From assembly GCA_947454705.1 (NCBI GenBank), contig CANGKZ010000002.1:1-64000 (forward strand): a stretch of DNA of 64,000 nucleotides. Reading direction: 5' to 3'. The stretch comes from Verrucomicrobiota bacterium. Lineage in GTDB: Bacteria; Verrucomicrobiota; Verrucomicrobiia; Limisphaerales; UBA9464. Below the pieces are notes generated by a model. The model did not search any database. It was not told where the DNA came from and saw only the letters and a list, made by a program, of their open reading frames with translations. Both the position numbers and the translations under genes were made by a program. Of the stretch, positions 1 to 8,455 are shown piece after piece (the stretch's first letter is position 1; the number at the start of each line of letters is the position of its first letter).

Positions 1-12
1 CCCCTCGATGCA

Positions 13-56
13 CGATTTGAGCCGCGAACCCCGGGTTCAACGGACGTCTCAAATCG
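13..56. repeat. Nested inverted repeat (hairpin) in intergenic DNA
   Basis: Nine bases at 13-21 are the exact reverse complement of 48-56 (CGATTTGAG / CTCAAATCG). Inside them 26-31 and 33-38 form a second perfect stem (GAACCC / GGGTTC). The structure has no T-run after it, so it is not an obvious intrinsic terminator. It may be the end of a repeat element cut by the window edge. Confidence 0.5.
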
Positions 57-148
57 GCAGTTATCCCAGGCGCCGACCTCCACAATCCTAACCCAGCCTC
101 TCTCCTGACCTACTCGCAAGAGTGTCAAATCCTGACCCGGACTTGACC

Positions 149-227
149 TGCTGGATGCTGGATTTTCGGATCCTGCTTTCATGCGTTCCAAATTAGATCC
201 CTCCTCTGCGCCTCCGCGTCTCCGCGG
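149..227. repeat. Intergenic repeat phrases shared with other gaps in the window
   Basis: The stretch 149-163 (TGCTGGATGCTGGAT) recurs exactly at 47825-47839. The stretch 204-227 recurs in inverted orientation at 59136-59159 with two mismatches in 24. Both sit in gene-free DNA before the first operon. I see no promoter that I would defend in 1-293 and no coding sequence there. Confidence 0.6.
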
Positions 228-293
228 ATAGGCTTTGGGTTTTGGATAGAAGCTCGGATTGCGAGGATCCCGCTTGTTGCCTAGCGTGGGTCT

Positions 294-1127
294 GTGGCCT
301 CCGCGTCTGATTCCGTTCCGATCGTTGCTCCGCCGCCCGGCTGGAGCTCGGTGATGGCCCGGCGCATCACGGATCTCTGGCACACGGTTCTCCGCCTGAT
401 CGCGTTTACCTTGATCACCTTGGGGACGGTGGTGACCAAGGCCGGACACGCCCGCAGCCTCATTCATCCGCTGATTGCCCAGCAATTGTTCCGCTCCGGC
501 GCGCGGATGGTGCCGATCGTGTGCTTTCTCGGCCTGTTGCTCGGTGTGGTGGTGGTGGGTCAGGCGGTGGCCAAGCTTCAGGAGGTGGGGGCCGAGAAAT
601 TGATCGGCGTGCTCCTGGTGACGGTGGTGGTGCGCGAGTTGTCTCCGCTGATCGCGGTGTTTGTGGTGCTCGCACGGGTGGGAACCGCAACGGTGGTCGA
701 GCTGGGAACCGCGCGTTCCCAGGGCGAAGTCGAGGCGCTCGAGGCGCTGGGGGTGGATCCCATTCATTATCTCGTGGTGCCGCGGGTGATCGGGTTCACG
801 GCGTCGGTGATGGCGCTCTCGGTGTACCTGCTCGTGACCACGCTGCTGGGCGGATACGTGTTCGCCTTTGCCCGCGGGCTTCCGCTGACGCTTCCCCAGT
901 ACTTGAGCCACATCGCTGCGGCGTTGGATTGGCTGGATTTTCCCCTGCTGGTCCTGAAGACAGGATTGTTCGGCGGGTTGACCGGTCTGGTGATTTGCTA
1001 TCAGGGCTTGGCGCATCCGGTGCGACTGGAGGAGGTCGGATCCGCGACGTCGCGCACGGTGGCGTTGTGCGGGATCGGGTGTTTGCTGATCGATGCGCTG
1101 CTGGTGCCGCTTTACCTGCTGCTTTGA
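294..1127 (+). CDS. mlaE: MlaE-type ABC transporter permease
   Basis: This is the membrane subunit of an MCE-type (Mla) ABC system, which moves phospholipids between inner and outer membranes in didermal bacteria. The 277-residue protein has five to six hydrophobic segments and the MlaE family core: a GLLLGVVVVGQ helix, then VVRELSPLIAVFVVLARVGT and an ELGTARSQGEVEALEALGVDP stretch that matches the family's conserved EIGTM..EQIDALRVMGIDP block. The chosen GTG start gives about 20 residues before the first amphipathic helix; an ATG at 354 (MARRITDL) is an alternative. It leads a three-gene operon with the ATPase 4 bases downstream. Family assignment is secure; the lipid cargo is inferred from the family. 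Confidence 0.88.
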   Translation: MASASDSVPIVAPPPGWSSVMARRITDLWHTVLRLIAFTLITLGTVVTKAGHARSLIHPLIAQQLFRSGARMVPIVCFLGLLLGVVVVGQAVAKLQEVGAEKLIGVLLVTVVVRELSPLIAVFVVLARVGTATVVELGTARSQGEVEALEALGVDPIHYLVVPRVIGFTASVMALSVYLLVTTLLGGYVFAFARGLPLTLPQYLSHIAAALDWLDFPLLVLKTGLFGGLTGLVICYQGLAHPVRLEEVGSATSRTVALCGIGCLLIDALLVPLYLLL

Positions 1128-1131
1128 CGCG

Positions 1132-1902
1132 ATGTCGTTCCCCAAGGTCATTGAACTGGATGGAGTACAGGTGACGGATTCGCGCCGGATGGAGGCGCCA
1201 TCGGTAGGCGCGGTGAATTGGTCGGTGGCCCAGGGCGAGTGCTGGGTGGTGGGGGGATTGCAGGGTTCGGGGGTAACGGCGTTTTTGGAGACGGCTGCCG
1301 GGCTGCGTCCTCCGGAGTCAGGCGAGGTGAGGCTTTTCGGCGAGGCTTTGTCGGCGCTTCGCGGGGATTCGGTGGCTGCGATCCGGCGTCGGGTGGGCTA
1401 TTTGTTCTCCGGGAGCGGCCGGTTGATGACTCCGCTGACGGTGGTGGAAAACATCACCTTGCCGCTGCGCTACCATGCGGGGATTTCCTTTGCCGATGCG
1501 GTGGCGGAGGTCGCTCCGTTGGTGGAGTGGCTTGGGTTGGAACCGGTGGCGGGATTGCTGCCTATCCGGCTCGCGCGGAGCATGCGCCTGCGGGTGGCGC
1601 TGGCACGGGCGCTCGCGGTGCGGCCGGAGTTGCTGATTCTCGATGATCCAATCGCGGGCCTGGATTCGGGCCAGATCCGCTGGTGGCGGCAACTGGTGGA
1701 ATCGGTACTCAAGGGGCACCCTTGGTTCCACGGCCGGCCGGCCACGGTGGTGGTGGGGACCGAGGTGCTGCGTCCCTTTTTGCCGGTGGGGAATTGTTTT
1801 GCGATGATCCATCAGGGTTCGATGCATTGCCTCGGGGATCGGGAGGCGGTGTTGTCCTCGGAAGATCCCGGTGTTCGTGAAGTGCTCGGTGAACCTCTTT
1901 GA
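1132..1902 (+). CDS. ABC transporter ATPase subunit of the Mla/MCE system, catalytically degenerate
   Basis: By position, length (256 residues) and overall fold this is the MlaF-like ATPase partner of the MlaE permease, starting 4 bases after its stop. The ABC landmarks can be aligned but nearly all catalytic residues are gone. The Walker A reads GLQGSGVT, with valine (codon gta) where lysine is required. The Q-loop reads YLFSGSG, with Ser for Gln. The LSGGQ signature has become LARSMRLR. Walker B is LLILDDP, with Asp in place of the catalytic Glu. The H-loop reads VVVGTEV, with no His. Flanking structural positions (ALARALAVRPELLILDDPIAGLD) are well kept and the frame is open, so it looks like a maintained pseudoATPase rather than a dying gene. 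It may be structural, or pair with an active ATPase encoded elsewhere. The start at 1132 is preferred over an upstream in-frame ATG at 1093 inside mlaE. Confidence 0.8.
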   Translation: MSFPKVIELDGVQVTDSRRMEAPSVGAVNWSVAQGECWVVGGLQGSGVTAFLETAAGLRPPESGEVRLFGEALSALRGDSVAAIRRRVGYLFSGSGRLMTPLTVVENITLPLRYHAGISFADAVAEVAPLVEWLGLEPVAGLLPIRLARSMRLRVALARALAVRPELLILDDPIAGLDSGQIRWWRQLVESVLKGHPWFHGRPATVVVGTEVLRPFLPVGNCFAMIHQGSMHCLGDREAVLSSEDPGVREVLGEPL

Positions 1903-1918
1903 CTGACTCTCAACTGCC

Positions 1919-3085
1919 ATGGCCCTTCAAGATCTCACCCCGCAGCTCCGCACCCGCCTTCACAAGGTGGAGTGGATGGTCATGTCGTTCCTGGTCGGCG
2001 CCCTGCTGTTGATCGCTGGTTCGGTCACGTGGTTCATCCGGGCCACCGGCGAGGCGCGCGGGTGGTGGATCACCCAGGTGCCGTACTACACCTATGTGGC
2101 GCAGGGCACGGGGATCAAAGTCGGTACACCGGTGCAGTTGATGGGATTCAAGGTGGGGCAGGTGACGCAGGTGGAGCCGGTGAATCTGGATCTCCGCCGG
2201 AGCTGGGATTATTACGCGACCAACAATTTCAACGTGTACGTGGCCTTCACGGTGCATGAGCCGTATCCGGGCTACATCGGTACGGATTCGCGGGTGACGA
2301 TTGGCGGGTTTCCCATCGAGATCGCGGGTGGATTGACGCTGGATATTTCAGTGGGCTCACCAAATGCGGTGGTGACGGTGACGAACCTGCCTGGAGGGAA
2401 GATGGGGGTGCTCTGGGACAAGTTTGCCTACGCGCCGGATTCGCTGGACCGGACGAACAAGCTGCTCAAATACGGGCCCATCACGAACGGCAACAAGGGC
2501 TACTACCTGGCGCCGGACCAGTCGGAGACGCTGGTGGCGCAGGCGGGTCGGATCATGGCCAAGGTGGACCGGGTGAGCGGCGTGATCGACCTGGCGCTTC
2601 CGCGGATGACGAATCGGATCGAGAACCTGCTGGCGCGGGTGGACAGCATCGCGCAGAAGGTGGAGCCGGTGATCGGGCAGCCGGGAGGAATCGGGTCGCT
2701 GCTGGTGCCGACGAACCTGAACGCACGGCTCGACACGGTGCTGCTGGACTTGCACGAGCAGTCGGAGCGATTGGTGCCGACGATTGCCAAGGTGAACCGG
2801 ACCCTGGACACCGCGCAGCAGACGTCGGCCGAGGTGAAACCGTTGCTGCAGCAGATTCAATCGACGGTGGTGCAGGTGCACGAGACGGTGAAGGTCCTGC
2901 AGGCGAAGGTCGGTGAGACGAACCTGCTCTACAACGTGAGCCGGTTGGCAAACAACGCGGCGCAACTTTCGGAGACCACGGATTACCTGTTCCGGCATCA
3001 CTGGCTGTTCCGGTCGGCCTTCAGGACGAACAGCCCGTCGCGTCCGGTGCCGTTGCGAAGCGAATCGGTCCGGGATCGTCGCTGA
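1919..3085 (+). CDS. mlaD: MCE-domain (MlaD-like) substrate-binding protein
   Basis: This 388-residue protein is the periplasmic, membrane-anchored lipid-binding subunit of the Mla-type transporter. It has one N-terminal membrane helix at about residues 18-42 and then an MCE domain at roughly 55-145 (YVAQGTGIKVGTPVQLMGFKVG followed by IGTDSRVTIGG). A long helical and coiled region of about 200 residues follows (LARVDSIAQKVEPVIG, then TIAKVNRTLDTAQQTSAEVKPLL), typical of the longer MCE proteins that build a needle or tunnel rather than the short E. coli MlaD. It starts 16 bases after the ATPase and closes the operon. MlaB and MlaC homologues are absent here, as in many non-proteobacterial systems. 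Confidence 0.87.
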   Translation: MALQDLTPQLRTRLHKVEWMVMSFLVGALLLIAGSVTWFIRATGEARGWWITQVPYYTYVAQGTGIKVGTPVQLMGFKVGQVTQVEPVNLDLRRSWDYYATNNFNVYVAFTVHEPYPGYIGTDSRVTIGGFPIEIAGGLTLDISVGSPNAVVTVTNLPGGKMGVLWDKFAYAPDSLDRTNKLLKYGPITNGNKGYYLAPDQSETLVAQAGRIMAKVDRVSGVIDLALPRMTNRIENLLARVDSIAQKVEPVIGQPGGIGSLLVPTNLNARLDTVLLDLHEQSERLVPTIAKVNRTLDTAQQTSAEVKPLLQQIQSTVVQVHETVKVLQAKVGETNLLYNVSRLANNAAQLSETTDYLFRHHWLFRSAFRTNSPSRPVPLRSESVRDRR

Positions 3086-3212
3086 GAAGTAGGGGGGCGC
3101 CGGATTGGCCCCCAAAGGTGACCGTTTTCTTTCACCGATTTTTCAACACTTCGTCCGGATTTCCCACTAAGCTCGGTCGGTCCGTGAACTGGAATCCGCA
3201 ACGTTGTTGACT

Positions 3213-4082
3213 ATGAAAGGCATTATTCTCGCCGGGGGCTCTGGAACCCGTCTTCACCCCTTGACCCAGGTGGTCAGCAAGCAGCTGCTGCCGGTGTACG
3301 ACAAGCCGATGATTTATTATCCGCTGTCGGTCCTGCTGCTGGCCAACATCCGCGAGATCCTGATCATCTCGACCCCCAAGGATTTGCCGCGTTTTCGCGA
3401 CATCCTGGGCGACGGTTCTCGGCTCGGATGCAAGTTCACCTACGAGGAGCAGGCGCAGCCCAACGGACTGGCGCAGGCGTTCGTCATCGGTGAGAAGTTC
3501 ATTGGGAACGACGAGGTTTGCCTCATTCTGGGCGACAACATTTTCTACGCCGCCGGTTTTGGTCAGTTGCTGCGGTCGTGCCACAACCTCAACGGCGGGG
3601 TGGTGTTCGCGTATCCGGTGAAGGATCCGGAGCGTTTTGGCGTGGTGGAGTTCGGGGACGACGGGAAGGCGGTTTCGATCGAGGAAAAGCCGGCCAAGCC
3701 CAAGTCGATCTATGCCGTGCCGGGGTTGTATTTCTACGACAACAGTGTGGTGGAGCTCGCCAAGGCGCTGAAGCCGTCGGCGCGCGGGGAGTACGAGATC
3801 ACGGATCTGAACCGGGAGTTCCTGAAACAGGGGCGCCTGTCGGTGCGCGAATTGCCGCGTGGAACGGCCTGGATCGATACCGGCACGTTTGACTCCCTGT
3901 TGCAGGCGTCGTTGTTTGTCCAGGTGATCGAGGCCCGTCAGGGGTTCAAGATCGGTTGCGTGGAGGAGATCGCCTGGCGTCGCGGGTTCATCGACGACGC
4001 ACAGCTCCTTGCGTTGGCCGAGTCGATTTCCAAGTCCGGCTACGGCGAATACATCCGGTCGCTGGCCGGAACCAAACGCTAG
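3213..4082 (+). CDS. rfbA: Glucose-1-phosphate thymidylyltransferase
   Basis: RfbA joins dTTP and glucose-1-phosphate to make dTDP-glucose, the first step of the dTDP-L-rhamnose pathway. The 289-residue protein begins [18 protein letters not shown], the family nucleotide-binding signature, and retains [25 protein letters not shown] and the EEKPAKPKS segment; length is normal for the family. The ATG at 3213 fits this N-terminus; a TTG at 3204 would add three residues. No rfbB, rfbC or rfbD is nearby, so the rest of the pathway must be elsewhere. It heads a polysaccharide region with two glycosyltransferase-type genes downstream. Confidence 0.95.
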   Translation: MKGIILAGGSGTRLHPLTQVVSKQLLPVYDKPMIYYPLSVLLLANIREILIISTPKDLPRFRDILGDGSRLGCKFTYEEQAQPNGLAQAFVIGEKFIGNDEVCLILGDNIFYAAGFGQLLRSCHNLNGGVVFAYPVKDPERFGVVEFGDDGKAVSIEEKPAKPKSIYAVPGLYFYDNSVVELAKALKPSARGEYEITDLNREFLKQGRLSVRELPRGTAWIDTGTFDSLLQASLFVQVIEARQGFKIGCVEEIAWRRGFIDDAQLLALAESISKSGYGEYIRSLAGTKR

Positions 4083-4161
4083 GTGGTCCTTCGGTGGATC
4101 CCTCGGCGCGGGGTCATGAATCTTGACGTTGCGCTGCATTCCTCCTCCAATCGCCGCTTTG

Positions 4162-4180
4162 GCGGGCCTTTCCGGCCCGC
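4162..4180 (+). terminator. Hairpin after rfbA
   Basis: A perfect 7-bp GC stem (GCGGGCC / GGCCCGC) with a 5-base loop lies 80 bases after the rfbA stop. There is no T-run, so termination is possible but weakly supported. Confidence 0.35.
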
Positions 4181-4245
4181 GTGCAGCGACTCGACGACTG
4201 AACGGCTAGACGCCACTGGCACACGCGCGCGGGTTGTTAGGAACT

Positions 4246-4992
4246 ATGACGTTTCGCAAGATCCTAGGAATACGCTACTTCGATGGAACCCTTCAGGAGC
4301 TCCTCCGGGAAATCCAGAAGGGGGGATTGATTGTGGTTCCTTCGGGTCCCAACCTTGCCGACTTGGCCGTACTTCATGCGTACCGTCGAGCGGTGGAGAA
4401 TGCCCGGTTCGCCATCAGCGACAGCAGTTATCTCGTACTCCTTTGGAAATTGCGCACCGGGGAATGGTTGCAGCGGATCTCGGGGTTGCAGTTTCTGCGG
4501 GGTCTGGTGGATGACCCACCGTTCCGCGAAAAGGACGCGACCTTTTGGGTCATGCCCTCGCAATCGGATCTGGAGTGCAACATCGCCTGGCTCAACCGCG
4601 AGGGCATTCCGGTGAAGTCGGAGCACTGTTACATCGCCCCGAAGTACCCCTCGGGGGATATCGTCGACGAACCACTGCTGGCGGCGATCGAAGCCCAGAA
4701 GCCCCGGTATGTGGTGATCAATATTGGGGGTGGGATTCAGGAGATTCTTGGGAATTTCCTTCAGACCCGACTCTCGTATCAGCCCACGATCATCTGCACG
4801 GGAGCCGCGATCGCGTTCCTCTCCGGACGGCAGGCGAACATCAAACCGTGGGTGGACCGCATGATGCTTGGCTGGTTTGCCCGATGCCTGGATGATCCCA
4901 AGCGATTCATTCCCCGATACCTGCGTGCAATCCGGCTTTGCTGGGTCCTGATGCGGTATGCCGATCGTTCCGTCCCAGCCGCCCGAACCTGA
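4246..4992 (+). CDS. WecG/TagA/CpsF-family glycosyltransferase
   Basis: This 248-residue protein belongs to the GT26 family, which transfers N-acetylmannosamine(uronate) or related sugars onto an undecaprenyl-linked acceptor on the cytoplasmic membrane face. Family hallmarks are VVPSGPNLADL near the start, a DSSYLVLL stretch in the position of the family's D(G)xG..., and a C-terminal GGGIQEILGNF... TIICTGAAIAFLSG segment replacing the usual G.P.QE.W and GVGA.FD.. blocks. A short AGGA precedes the ATG at 4246. It sits between rfbA and the sugar transferase, consistent with assembly of a lipid-linked glycan. The acceptor and sugar cannot be told from sequence. Confidence 0.8.
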   Translation: MTFRKILGIRYFDGTLQELLREIQKGGLIVVPSGPNLADLAVLHAYRRAVENARFAISDSSYLVLLWKLRTGEWLQRISGLQFLRGLVDDPPFREKDATFWVMPSQSDLECNIAWLNREGIPVKSEHCYIAPKYPSGDIVDEPLLAAIEAQKPRYVVINIGGGIQEILGNFLQTRLSYQPTIICTGAAIAFLSGRQANIKPWVDRMMLGWFARCLDDPKRFIPRYLRAIRLCWVLMRYADRSVPAART

Positions 4993-5010
4993 CCCCAAGC
5001 CACCTTTAGG

Positions 5011-5922
5011 ATGTCCAGACTTTACCGACTTCTTGGGATCGTAATCGCCGTGTTTTGCGCCGTGTACGGGGGGCAGATCGTGCGCCAAATCATGGCGACC
5101 GAGCTCACCTACCAGAGCTTCTGGCACTACCTGGTTCGCGTGTTCCTAATCCTCGGCATGGGAATTGTCGGCGTCCTGATTCTCAGCAATTTCTCGGTCT
5201 ATAACCCGTCCGAAGTGATCGGCACGCCCCCGACTCCGGAAGTGGGTTTCAAGTTGTCGAACCAGCTCAAGCGAATCACGGATGTGGGGGTGGCCATCGT
5301 GCTCCTGTTCGTGCTTTCTCCCATCCTGATTCTGATTCCGGTCCTGATTTTCATCATCGAGGGCTATCCGGTGTTCTACATCTCGAAGCGCTACATCTCC
5401 CTGAGCAACTGCGTGTCGGTCCTGAAATATCGGACGATGGTTCGCGATGCGACTTCCCCCAAGTACCGGTTGCGTGAGCGGTTCATGCGGAGTGGTTACC
5501 TCGACATCCCGCTGAGCTGTGAAGTGTACACCCCGTTGGGGCGGATTCTGGAGCGGACCCAGCTGGTGGAGATCCTCCAGCTTTTCAATGTGCTGCTCCA
5601 CGGCATGAGCCTCATCGGCAACCGTCCGCTGCCGCTGGACAACATCAAACTGCTCCAGAATTTCAAGGGCTGGGAGCATCGCTTCGACAGCCCGGCCGGC
5701 CTCACCGGAATCACGCAGGTGGTGGGCAAACACAACCAGTCCCCGGAGCAGCGGCTCGAGCTCGAGTGCATGTATTCGAAGCTCTACAAATCGGAGACCG
5801 CGAATATCTTCCGCTGCGACATCTGGATTGCCTACTACACGGTGCGAATGCTTCTCACGGGCAAGACCCTTTCCATTGAAGGGGCGAAGGAGTTGATCCG
5901 TTCGGTGTCCGGAGAGGAGTAG
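5011..5922 (+). CDS. Initiating sugar transferase (WcaJ/WbaP-type polyprenyl phosphate sugar-1-P transferase)
   Basis: The 303-residue protein has two hydrophobic N-terminal segments (about 5-25 and 42-64), then the bacterial sugar transferase domain from about residue 85 with its membrane helix (DVGVAIVLLFVLSPILILIP). The catalytic half keeps VLKYRTM and HGMSLIGNRPLPLDN, equivalent to the family's KFRTM and RGEMSLVGPRPE blocks, and GLTGITQVVGK. Such enzymes load the first sugar-phosphate onto undecaprenyl phosphate to start exopolysaccharide, capsule or O-antigen synthesis. Two differences from the family stand out: Asn for Gly/Pro in the LIGNRP motif, and no CoA-binding-type N-terminal domain. 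It follows the WecG-like gene by 18 bases. Confidence 0.82.
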   Translation: MSRLYRLLGIVIAVFCAVYGGQIVRQIMATELTYQSFWHYLVRVFLILGMGIVGVLILSNFSVYNPSEVIGTPPTPEVGFKLSNQLKRITDVGVAIVLLFVLSPILILIPVLIFIIEGYPVFYISKRYISLSNCVSVLKYRTMVRDATSPKYRLRERFMRSGYLDIPLSCEVYTPLGRILERTQLVEILQLFNVLLHGMSLIGNRPLPLDNIKLLQNFKGWEHRFDSPAGLTGITQVVGKHNQSPEQRLELECMYSKLYKSETANIFRCDIWIAYYTVRMLLTGKTLSIEGAKELIRSVSGEE

Positions 5923-6030
5923 CTCCCAGCCGAATCCGTTGAAGGGATTGAACCCCGTCCTCCCCGCCGGCAGGGAGTTCCGTTCCGGGATGGTTCCCAC
6001 GTGTCGAATCCGGGCCATAAACCCGGGCCA

Positions 6031-6762
6031 ATGACCTCGATGAAAATTCTGATTCTCGGCGCCTCCTCACAGGTGGGCATTGCACTGGCCAGGGCGTTTG
6101 CTCCGGGTCATGAACTGTTGCTCGTCGGCCGTCAGGCGTCGCGACTGAACGAGGCGGTCGAGGCGTGCAGGACCGCGGGGGCCGCATCGGCCACGCCGGT
6201 GGCGCTCGACCTCACCTCTGATTTACTGGCCCTGCATCCACATCTGCAGGGCGGGGCGGTGGACCTGATTGTCGATGCCGCATCGGCCAGTTCCGCGCTG
6301 CGGGATTCCGAGATTTCTGCCGATGCATTTTCCGGCCTCGTGGTGGCGGATGTGCTGTCGCGTCCGCGCCTGATGGATCTAATCCTGTCGATGCAGCAGT
6401 CGGCCCCCGCGGTGATCCTCATTTCGTCGGTGCTTGCCCGGATTCGGAGTCAGGACCGCGCGGTTTATTCCTCCCTCAAGCAGCTGCAGGAAGCGCATCT
6501 GAATTCACTGCGACGCGCGATTCCCTCCCTTCGGTTGATGGTGGTGTACGTGGGCATGGTGATCGACACGCAGCGTCCCACGGACAAACCGGTTCAATTG
6601 GCCGCAGCGGTTCTGCGGGGATTCCAGGAGGGTCGATCCGTCGTGGCCCACGGGACGATGGGGCATCTCTACTATTTGTTGTACCATCTCCAACCGGTGG
6701 TCTTCGGCTGGGTCACGCGTCTGCAGCGGGCCTTGCGTGGACGACGACCCAAGCAGGGCTAG
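6031..6762 (+). CDS. Short-chain dehydrogenase/reductase (SDR)
   Basis: A Rossmann-fold SDR of 243 residues. The dinucleotide-binding loop is LGASSQVGIALARAF, a Ser lies in VILISSVLARI, and the catalytic pair is YSSLK at about residue 148, matching the family YxxxK. The C-terminus carries a hydrophobic and basic tail (LYYLLYHLQPVVFGWVTRLQRALRGRR) that may hold it at the membrane. That arrangement recalls DprE2-like SDRs that act on decaprenyl-linked sugars, which would fit this polysaccharide region, but this is inference. GTG at 6001 or ATG at 6040 are alternative starts. Confidence 0.75.
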   Translation: MTSMKILILGASSQVGIALARAFAPGHELLLVGRQASRLNEAVEACRTAGAASATPVALDLTSDLLALHPHLQGGAVDLIVDAASASSALRDSEISADAFSGLVVADVLSRPRLMDLILSMQQSAPAVILISSVLARIRSQDRAVYSSLKQLQEAHLNSLRRAIPSLRLMVVYVGMVIDTQRPTDKPVQLAAAVLRGFQEGRSVVAHGTMGHLYYLLYHLQPVVFGWVTRLQRALRGRRPKQG

Positions 6763-6813
6763 CCGGTCCGGATCCGAGCGGCGTGCCTCCGTCGATCGGC
6801 AACGCCGCCTACG

Positions 6814-8331
6814 TCACGTCTTGGTTCCACTGTCCCGCTGCACCAGCGTGGTGAATGCCGCGAGGACGAGCAGGAATTCCACCTGAAGCGAGGCCATCTG
6901 GAACGGGAAGTCGAACAGCCCGTGGATCAGCATGCCCGCCAGACCAAGATAGAAATACATCCCGAGGTTGGTCTTGCCGCCACCGTATCGAAGTTGGTGT
7001 TTCGGGAGGATCAGCGCGATGGCCAGGATACCCACCAGCATAGCGGTTCCCACGGCTCCGAGGGTGATTACGGCCTCCATCCAATCGTTGTGGGCGTAGG
7101 CGGTCCAGGTTTCCTTCAGGGTCTCCTTGTAGAAGGGCTGGATGGTGGCGAAGGTATCGGCGCCGGAACCCAGCCATTTGAAGTCCTGCATCATGCGCAC
7201 GGACTCGCGGAAGACCACCAGCCGGTTGGAGTAGGGATCAGGCTCGGGGTTCCGGAGGCGTCCCAGGATAACGGAGCCGCCGATCCCGATCGCCGCAGCG
7301 AGCAGCGCGATGAATCCGCCGAAGATGAGCAGGCGTCGGGTGAGGCTGAGTCGAGAGGGGGCCATGGAGTAGGCAAGACCCACGGCCAGGGTGAGCAACG
7401 CGGTGATCAGCGCGCCGCCGCGGCTTCCTGAAATGATCGGTGCGGCGCCGATGACCAAGGTCCAGGGCAGAAGCAGGATGTGGGGGCCCTGTCCGACGCG
7501 GACGTCCACGCCGCGGCGACGGCGTTCGGTTTCGCGCGAGAAACTCCACAGGCCGAGCACCAGGGGCCAGACCAGGTTGAAGTACTCGGCCGCGTTTCCG
7601 CGATAATTGTAGGGACCGAAGTGGAAATTGGTGGGGTAGCTCCAGATTGAATTCGGATCGGGATGACGCGGAGTCAGCAGCCACAGGAGCTTGTCCGTGC
7701 CGTCGAGACGTTGAATTACACACACCGCCGCCAGAAGGAAGGAGCTGCCGGAGAGGGTCCACAGCCACCACTGGAGCCGCTGGCCCGGGAAGACCACGGC
7801 GTCCACTTCGGTCTCGCGCCGCTCGGTGCGGGTTTTCCCCAGAAACCAATCGCGCGCCGCCCAGAAGACCCAGGAGAACCCAAACCAGCGCCAGAAGGCA
7901 TTCCACGAAACCGGCGCATCGTAGCTCGCCGGCAGCCATACGATCGGGGTGCGCTCGACGTAGTTCAGATTTACCCCCTGGTTTTCACCTGCCGGGATGT
8001 ATTCGCCCACCGCGCGGGCATTGAACACGCCGATCACCACGTACAGAAGGAATGCAATGTTCAGCCCGGCGAGGATGCGGATCAACCGGGTGCCGGCCGG
8101 CGTGGGTTCGGACCACCGACTGGGGCGATACCCGGTCTGCTTGCGAACGACCCATTTGCCGATGAGCAACGCTCCGGAGAGGTAGGCGGCGGTGCAGAGG
8201 ATCTGCAGCGTCCGCGGGGTGGCGGATCCGAACGCCCACGGGGCCCAGAGGGTCATGAAGATCAACACCGTGGCGCTGGCGCGATCGAGGTGCTTGTAGG
8301 CCTCGGGGGTCCGATTCGAGGAGCGTTCCAT
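6814..8331 (-). CDS. O-antigen ligase / polymerase-like membrane protein (WaaL/Wzy superfamily)
   Basis: The 505-residue protein has about 11-12 transmembrane helices and a large periplasmic loop near residues 110-215. The late region (GRLRNPEPDPYSNRLVVFRESVRMMQDFKWLGSGADTF... TAYAHNDWMEAV) matches the O-antigen ligase family segment with the invariant Arg and the H-N-D/E motif. These enzymes join or polymerise undecaprenyl-linked glycans on the outer face of the inner membrane. It converges with the SDR gene and is divergent from larE. I cannot separate ligase from polymerase function by reading alone. Confidence 0.8.
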   Translation of the reverse strand: MERSSNRTPEAYKHLDRASATVLIFMTLWAPWAFGSATPRTLQILCTAAYLSGALLIGKWVVRKQTGYRPSRWSEPTPAGTRLIRILAGLNIAFLLYVVIGVFNARAVGEYIPAGENQGVNLNYVERTPIVWLPASYDAPVSWNAFWRWFGFSWVFWAARDWFLGKTRTERRETEVDAVVFPGQRLQWWLWTLSGSSFLLAAVCVIQRLDGTDKLLWLLTPRHPDPNSIWSYPTNFHFGPYNYRGNAAEYFNLVWPLVLGLWSFSRETERRRRGVDVRVGQGPHILLLPWTLVIGAAPIISGSRGGALITALLTLAVGLAYSMAPSRLSLTRRLLIFGGFIALLAAAIGIGGSVILGRLRNPEPDPYSNRLVVFRESVRMMQDFKWLGSGADTFATIQPFYKETLKETWTAYAHNDWMEAVITLGAVGTAMLVGILAIALILPKHQLRYGGGKTNLGMYFYLGLAGMLIHGLFDFPFQMASLQVEFLLVLAAFTTLVQRDSGTKT

Positions 8332-8455
8332 TTGACCCGATGAGCATTACCGGGTTGCCGGAGTGAACCCAAGCCACAAAACCAAAGGATGTGAGATCCT
8401 ACCGCAGAATGGCCCGCCGGCTGGACAAGGGATTGGTCCCAGCCATTCTGTCCGA

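Noticed and set aside
13-56. Possible tRNA or structured RNA
   Set aside because: Only a nested hairpin; no T-loop, anticodon arm or CCA-like end fits a tRNA.
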